DNA from: Zanthoxylum bungeanum
Taxonomy: Eukaryota; Streptophyta; Magnoliopsida; Sapindales; Rutaceae
NCBI GenBank assembly: GCA_019454045.1
Contig: SKCR01038150.1
Coordinates: forward strand, 372,001-436,000
Reading direction: 5' to 3'
Length of the DNA stretch: 64,000 nucleotides
The notes beneath the pieces were generated by a model. That model saw only the letters and a list, made by a program, of their open reading frames with translations. It was not told where the DNA came from and did not search any database. Numbering within the stretch: position 1 is the first letter of the stretch; every line of letters starts with the position of its first letter. The position numbers and the translations under genes were made by a program. Below, piece by piece: positions 60,122 to 64,000 of this stretch.

Positions 60122-60504
60122 TTCCACCAACTCGGGGCTGGATTCGTTCCGCCGAGGCTGTTTGTTCCACCGGCTCGGGGCTGGATTCGTTCCGCCAAGA
60201 CCACTTGTCCCACCAGCTCGGGGCTGGATTCGTACCACCGAGACCACTTGTCCCACCAACTCGGGGCTGGATTCGTTCCGCCGAGGCCGTTTGTTTCACC
60301 GGCTCGGGGCTGGATTCGTTTTACCGAGGCCACCTGTTCCGCCAGCTCGGGGCTGGATTCGTTCCGCCGAGGCTGTTTGTTCCACCGGCTCTGGGCTGGA
60401 TTCGTTCCGTCGAGGCCACCTATTCCACCGGCTTAGGGCTGGATTCGTTCCACCGAGGCTATTTGTTCCACCAGTTCGGGGTCGGGTTACGTCCCATCAG
60501 ATGA
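60122..60504 (+). repeat. 43-bp tandem array of the second Tat-like element
   Basis: About nine units with CTCGGGGCTGGATTCGTTCC starting at 60131, 60174, 60217 and so on. Each contains CTCGG...CCGAG inverted words. The core resembles that of the 85-bp array at 17703-18238. The last unit reads GTCGGGTTACGTCCC, closer to the 85-bp form. Confidence 0.93.
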
Positions 60505-60539
60505 ATTTTCATCTACATGAGGTCGGAGCATCCTGTAAA

Positions 60540-60833
60540 AACATTTTGTAAAAACTCTAAGAAAGAAAACAACTCGGTAACGTTAGGCCACCCTTGAAAA
60601 GAGGCAGCCAAGCTCGGTTTGGTAATAAAAGTAATACTCTACTCTGTTCTCGTGGACGTAGGCTGGTTTATTTCGCCGAACCACGTAAACCCTCTTGTCG
60701 ATTTTGTGTTTCCTTTGTCTTTTTGCCAAATTTACTTTTGGTCCCCCATAATCAAACAAATTCACGGTTGGATGAGGATTGTCCCGGAGCATTATCTCGA
60801 TATTGCCCCTGGAACTAAAATCACCCGTCAACA
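60540..60833 (+). mobile_element. truncated 3' LTR of the second Tat-like element
   Basis: Matches 27943-28236 of the 5' LTR and ends GTCAACA next to the TCTGG target copy. The first two-thirds of the LTR and its polypurine tract are gone. Confidence 0.88.
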
Positions 60834-60838
60834 TCTGG

Positions 60839-63007
60839 AAAATTATAAAATTAATCCAAACATTAGGGATTTAAATGACATTTACCTTTTCCGAACTTTT
60901 GAAACGGGGATGAGAATTGAGAAGCGAATGATGAATAATTCAAATTACTTGGATGGAAGGACCGAGTGAAAATTAATACCGTCATTATTCACATATCTTT
61001 AAATCACATATAGAGAGAGAGAGGTCGGCTCAGCTACGAATCATGCGGACTCCGGATTTGCAATACAGTAACGTTGTTTTATGTAAATGACTAATAAAAC
61101 AATGTTGTTTTATTGTATATGCGGACGATAAAATTTCTGTACGTCCGGACCTAAGAATTTTCATATATATATATGTATGTATGTATATGTAAAATATGAA
61201 ATTCTCTACAAATATTATCAAGTAACAATTATACCCAAGAATGAGGTGAATTTGGTAATAAAAAAATTAATGCGGAATTATAAATCTTAGTAATTTTAAG
61301 CTGTCAAGCTTTATCAACAATTATAAAACACATTATTGATTCAAAGTAAAATTGCACAATTTAAATATAAGGGAAGAGAGATACAGCACCGATTTTTATA
61401 GTGGTTCGGCCCAATCACTTGCCTACGTCCCTCTTTTCAAGCTCGTTTGAAGGTCCCACTAGTTTCAATAAATTTACAACCAAAATTTTTTTTCACCAAG
61501 GTTTCTCTCAAACCTTTTACACCAACTCCACCCTTGAGAATACTCACACAAGTATTTTGAATAATAGAGAAGTTTGTTTTACAATATTATTTGGGAACTC
61601 ATTAAGAAAAATACAAAGATTGAAGAGTGAGTATGTTACCCAAATATGTATAAGCTCACTAAGATGTATATCAAGATATATGTAATAAGCTTATGAAATA
61701 ATGAGAATAAAATGATTAACAAGATTTTGTATTTCTTTCAGTTTTTGCTTTCAAGATAATGTTGGAAAGTGTAAGAGCTCAACAAAAATGAAATAGGATT
61801 TCAATTTATAGTGAAAAATTCGAGCATACCCAACTTTTTATCTTGAGATCGGTATGCCCGTCTACATGGGTCGGTATGTCGGTCTAAAGTTCAAACGACT
61901 ACTGAATAGTTACCGTTGAGAATTAAATACGCCACATCTATCGGTATTGGTATCGATATGGATACCGACACGAGTCATGCCGGTTCCAGAAAGTATGCAA
62001 AACACACAGGTTTACCGGTATGGTTCATGCCGGTTCCAGAGATATGTTTTACTTCAGGTACATTGGTATGTAGGCCGGTATGAAAGTTGTCTGATTCTAG
62101 AAACTATGCAATCCGACATAAAGACTGATATGTATCAGACCGGTTCCGGAGAACGAGTAAAATGGGGTACTTTATGTCTTGACGTAGAATCAGAATATAT
62201 GATTAAAAAAAATTGGTTTTAAAATTTTTAAAATTAAAATCTATCATATTTAAATAGGAAATTCTACTTCAGATTCAATTCTAATCCGTTCATATCTTAT
62301 TTTGCTCACCGAATATATAAATATGGACAACAATTTCAATGATTTCTCACCACTTCATTCACTAAATTTCTTATCTAAAATATAAAAACTAGAACAATCA
62401 AAATAATTTAAACTAATAATAATGACAATCACGCTTAAACAAAAACAAATACATCATATTTCTAAATTATTCGAGAGCATATTCTTTATGATATATGATT
62501 ATTGAACAATCGGTAATTAATTATTGATTAAATATAATATTAAGTCATCCAATTCAAATTGCAACCCATAAAAATTTGTTAAAGAAATTAGAACACATGA
62601 TTTTTTTTTTTAAATAAAATAATTCAGTTTCATGGGTAAGTTCTGGTTCCTAAAAATATAGAACTAAAATCTATCCTTAAATAATCAATTCTGATTCTAA
62701 GATTTAACTTTCGGTTCGATTCTAAATAAAAATCATAGGCATTTCAGTAAATTCACCAAGTGAGACTGTGAGGGTATAAAATCAAACGGACCCTTGTTTC
62801 TTTTTATAAGTTATTTTCCCTCCCTCTCAAGTCTCAACCGGGTAAGTGTGATAGTTTAGTACAGTGTGCAGTTCCATACATTTAACGAAAAAAAAAAAAA
62901 AAAAACTCGTTCATTATCCAATCATCCACCACACATTTTGCAACCATCTTTACTTTCCTTCTAACCTCTGAACTTCTTGTTCTGCTGAAGCTATTTTGCT
63001 TTTATTA
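60839..63007. other. spacer upstream of the WEB-family gene
   Basis: Mostly AT-rich host DNA. 61380-61440 ('TAGTGGTTCGGCCCAATCAC' region) looks like a fragment of a plant copia LTR. 61850-62160 holds imperfect 'CCGGT(A/T)TG' repeats. The leader of the next gene includes a poly-A run near 62889. No further gene seen. Confidence 0.45.
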
Positions 63008-64000
63008 ATGGCTGAAACTCTAGATTCGAGTTCTAAAATGGAGAACCACAAACTCTATGAAGTTGGTGTGAGAGCTGAGATCGATACCTCGGCGCCTTTC
63101 GAGTCCGTCAAAGAAGCCGTTAGTCGATTCGGTGGAATTGGTTACTGGAAATGGAAACCCTCACAACATAAACTCTCTGAAGCTGAGGTTGCTTTCTCTC
63201 ACTTTTGTCTCTTATTTTTCAACATTGTAGGATTGCAAATTGTTTAATTACCTCGCCTCGTTTCTAAGAACTGTAGTCAGTTGATTTAGTTACTTTGTAC
63301 ATGTAGTAATAGGAAATGTATATCAAATGTGAAGTCATTAATGGAATTATATATGAAGGAGTAATTGCCTATGGTTCTATGCGAGAGGAAGGTAGTAGCT
63401 TGTTGTAGCCAGAATTAAGAGAAACTTCAGTTCAGTGCCTAGTATTTCTTTAGGTTTGGTGACTCGTTGATTTCGCTTCCGTCGAGGGACTTTTGTGCAA
63501 TAAATGCACCCTTGCGCCGATTCTTTAAAGTTGATTTCACTTGGTCCTATATAGGATTGCAAATCTGGCATTGACATTTTCCTCAGCATAGAACAAGTTT
63601 TAGGCTTTTTATCTTGTATTACGTTAGCATTCATGTGTGTGTTTTTCATATTACTTGATTGTGTGCTGAGAAGTTTCTGTTATTGGCAGCATGACATGGA
63701 AGAAGTTGATATAGGAAAAGTGGAGGACCAAGCATCCCTGTTGGAGAAGCACTTGTTTCTGAAAGAAAGAGAAACATTAGAGGTCTTAAAAGAGCTGGAA
63801 GCAACTAAAATGATTGTAGATGAATTAAAATTGAAGCTACAGAAAGAAGAATCCGAGGTAAAAGTGACACTTGAGTCGAGTTCAGTTAATGAGAATGTGG
63901 CACCTGGTTTGAATTCAGGTAATGAGAATCTGACACCTGTGGCGAAAGATGCACAAAAGGAGAGCCATGAAAGTCTTGAGGGTAACAATCAAAACTTGGT
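63008..64000 (+). CDS. WEB-family (DUF827) coiled-coil protein, 5' part
   Basis: Exon 1 (63008-63187) encodes 60 residues from MAETLDSSSK, including 'VRAEIDTSAPFESVKEAVSR' followed by FGG-x-GYWKW, the hallmark start of WEB-family proteins (weak chloroplast movement under blue light). The GT donor is at 63188. Exon 2 starts at 63690 after TTGGCAG, in phase, and reads HDMEEVDIGKVEDQASLLEK and then a Leu/Glu/Lys heptad-like coiled coil, running off the window with no stop. Family members are coiled-coil proteins, some acting in light-driven chloroplast positioning. The short-N-terminus subgroup is less studied, so the exact role is open. I chose ATG 63008 because it is the first in-frame ATG and gives the family start. 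Confidence 0.85.
63188..63689 (+). other. intron 1 of the WEB-family gene
   Basis: 502-bp AT-rich intron with GTTGCT donor and TTGGCAG acceptor. No other feature seen. Confidence 0.75.

Larger units (their letters stand above)
27305..60833 (+). mobile_element. second Tat-like Ty3/gypsy element, host of a 30-kb nest
   Basis: The outer ends are flanked by an exact 5-bp duplication TCTGG (27300-27304 and 60834-60838). The 5' LTR is complete (27305-28236); the 3' LTR keeps only its last 294 bp (60540-60833). A gag start remnant, post-gag repeats and a 43-bp tandem array survive. Element X (30029-60116) is inserted within the array. No pol is visible and the antisense gene of the first Tat-like element is missing. 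Confidence 0.88.

Noticed and set aside
60038..60551. 129-132-codon repetitive open frames on both strands
   Set aside because: They translate the 43-bp array; shifts in every frame are open because of low complexity.

Overview
The window is nuclear DNA of a flowering plant, most likely a eudicot. It has intron-bearing plant genes (a bHLH/ACT-like gene and the start of a WEB-family gene), plant Ty1/copia and Ty3/gypsy elements with plant-type primer sites, plant DNA transposons and a tRNA-type SINE. About 85% is transposon-derived. Host genes are confined to 24.5-26.3 kb and to the right edge (63.0-64.0 kb).

Layout. 1-9331: right part of a Ty1/copia element (+ strand) whose gag is split by a complete hAT element (646-3543, 8-bp target duplication, 11-bp perfect inverted ends). 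9332-12160: an LTR-like fragment and a truncated minus-strand copia element. 12160-14419: AT-rich spacer. 14420-22692: a complete-ended Tat-like Ty3/gypsy derivative (783/784-bp LTRs). It keeps gag, has no pol, and carries an 85-bp tandem array and a spliced antisense gene. 22693-27299: host DNA with hAT fragments, the bHLH-like gene and a SINE. 27305-60833: one nest of insertions. 60834-64000: spacer and the WEB-family gene.

The 33.5-kb nest can be unpicked from target duplications. A second Tat-like element (27305-60833, TCTGG) was entered, inside its 43-bp tandem array, by a coding-free LTR element 'X' (30029-60116, GTATG). X was entered in one LTR by a minus-strand Athila-like element (30636-51999, AACCC). 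That element was entered by a Harbinger-like element (31057-35226, TAA), a 3.5-kb solo LTR (37090-40594, CACGG) and a 0.64-kb solo LTR (41396-42034, AACTC). A tandem duplication of about 2.6 kb (28842-31469 and 31470-34090) later copied three of these junctions.

The most notable object is the Athila-like element. It keeps gag, a protease fragment and the integrase C-terminal end, but has lost the reverse transcriptase and integrase core. Downstream, in sense, it carries two extra genes. One is a small basic, cysteine-rich ORF pair resembling the nucleic-acid-binding proteins of plant RNA viruses. The other is an intronless LOG-type gene (cytokinin-activating phosphoribohydrolase) with an intact PGGxGTxxE motif and a C-terminal basic patch plus LxLxL tail. 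A second, differently damaged LOG copy lies at 50332-50982. The LTR promoter has ten CACGTG G-boxes in about 400 bp just upstream of its TATA box. A retroelement with a hormone-activation gene, a possible silencing-suppressor-like gene and a stress-type promoter is the best candidate here for an undescribed system. Both cargo genes are now broken in this window. All similarity statements come from reading motifs by eye; no database search was possible.
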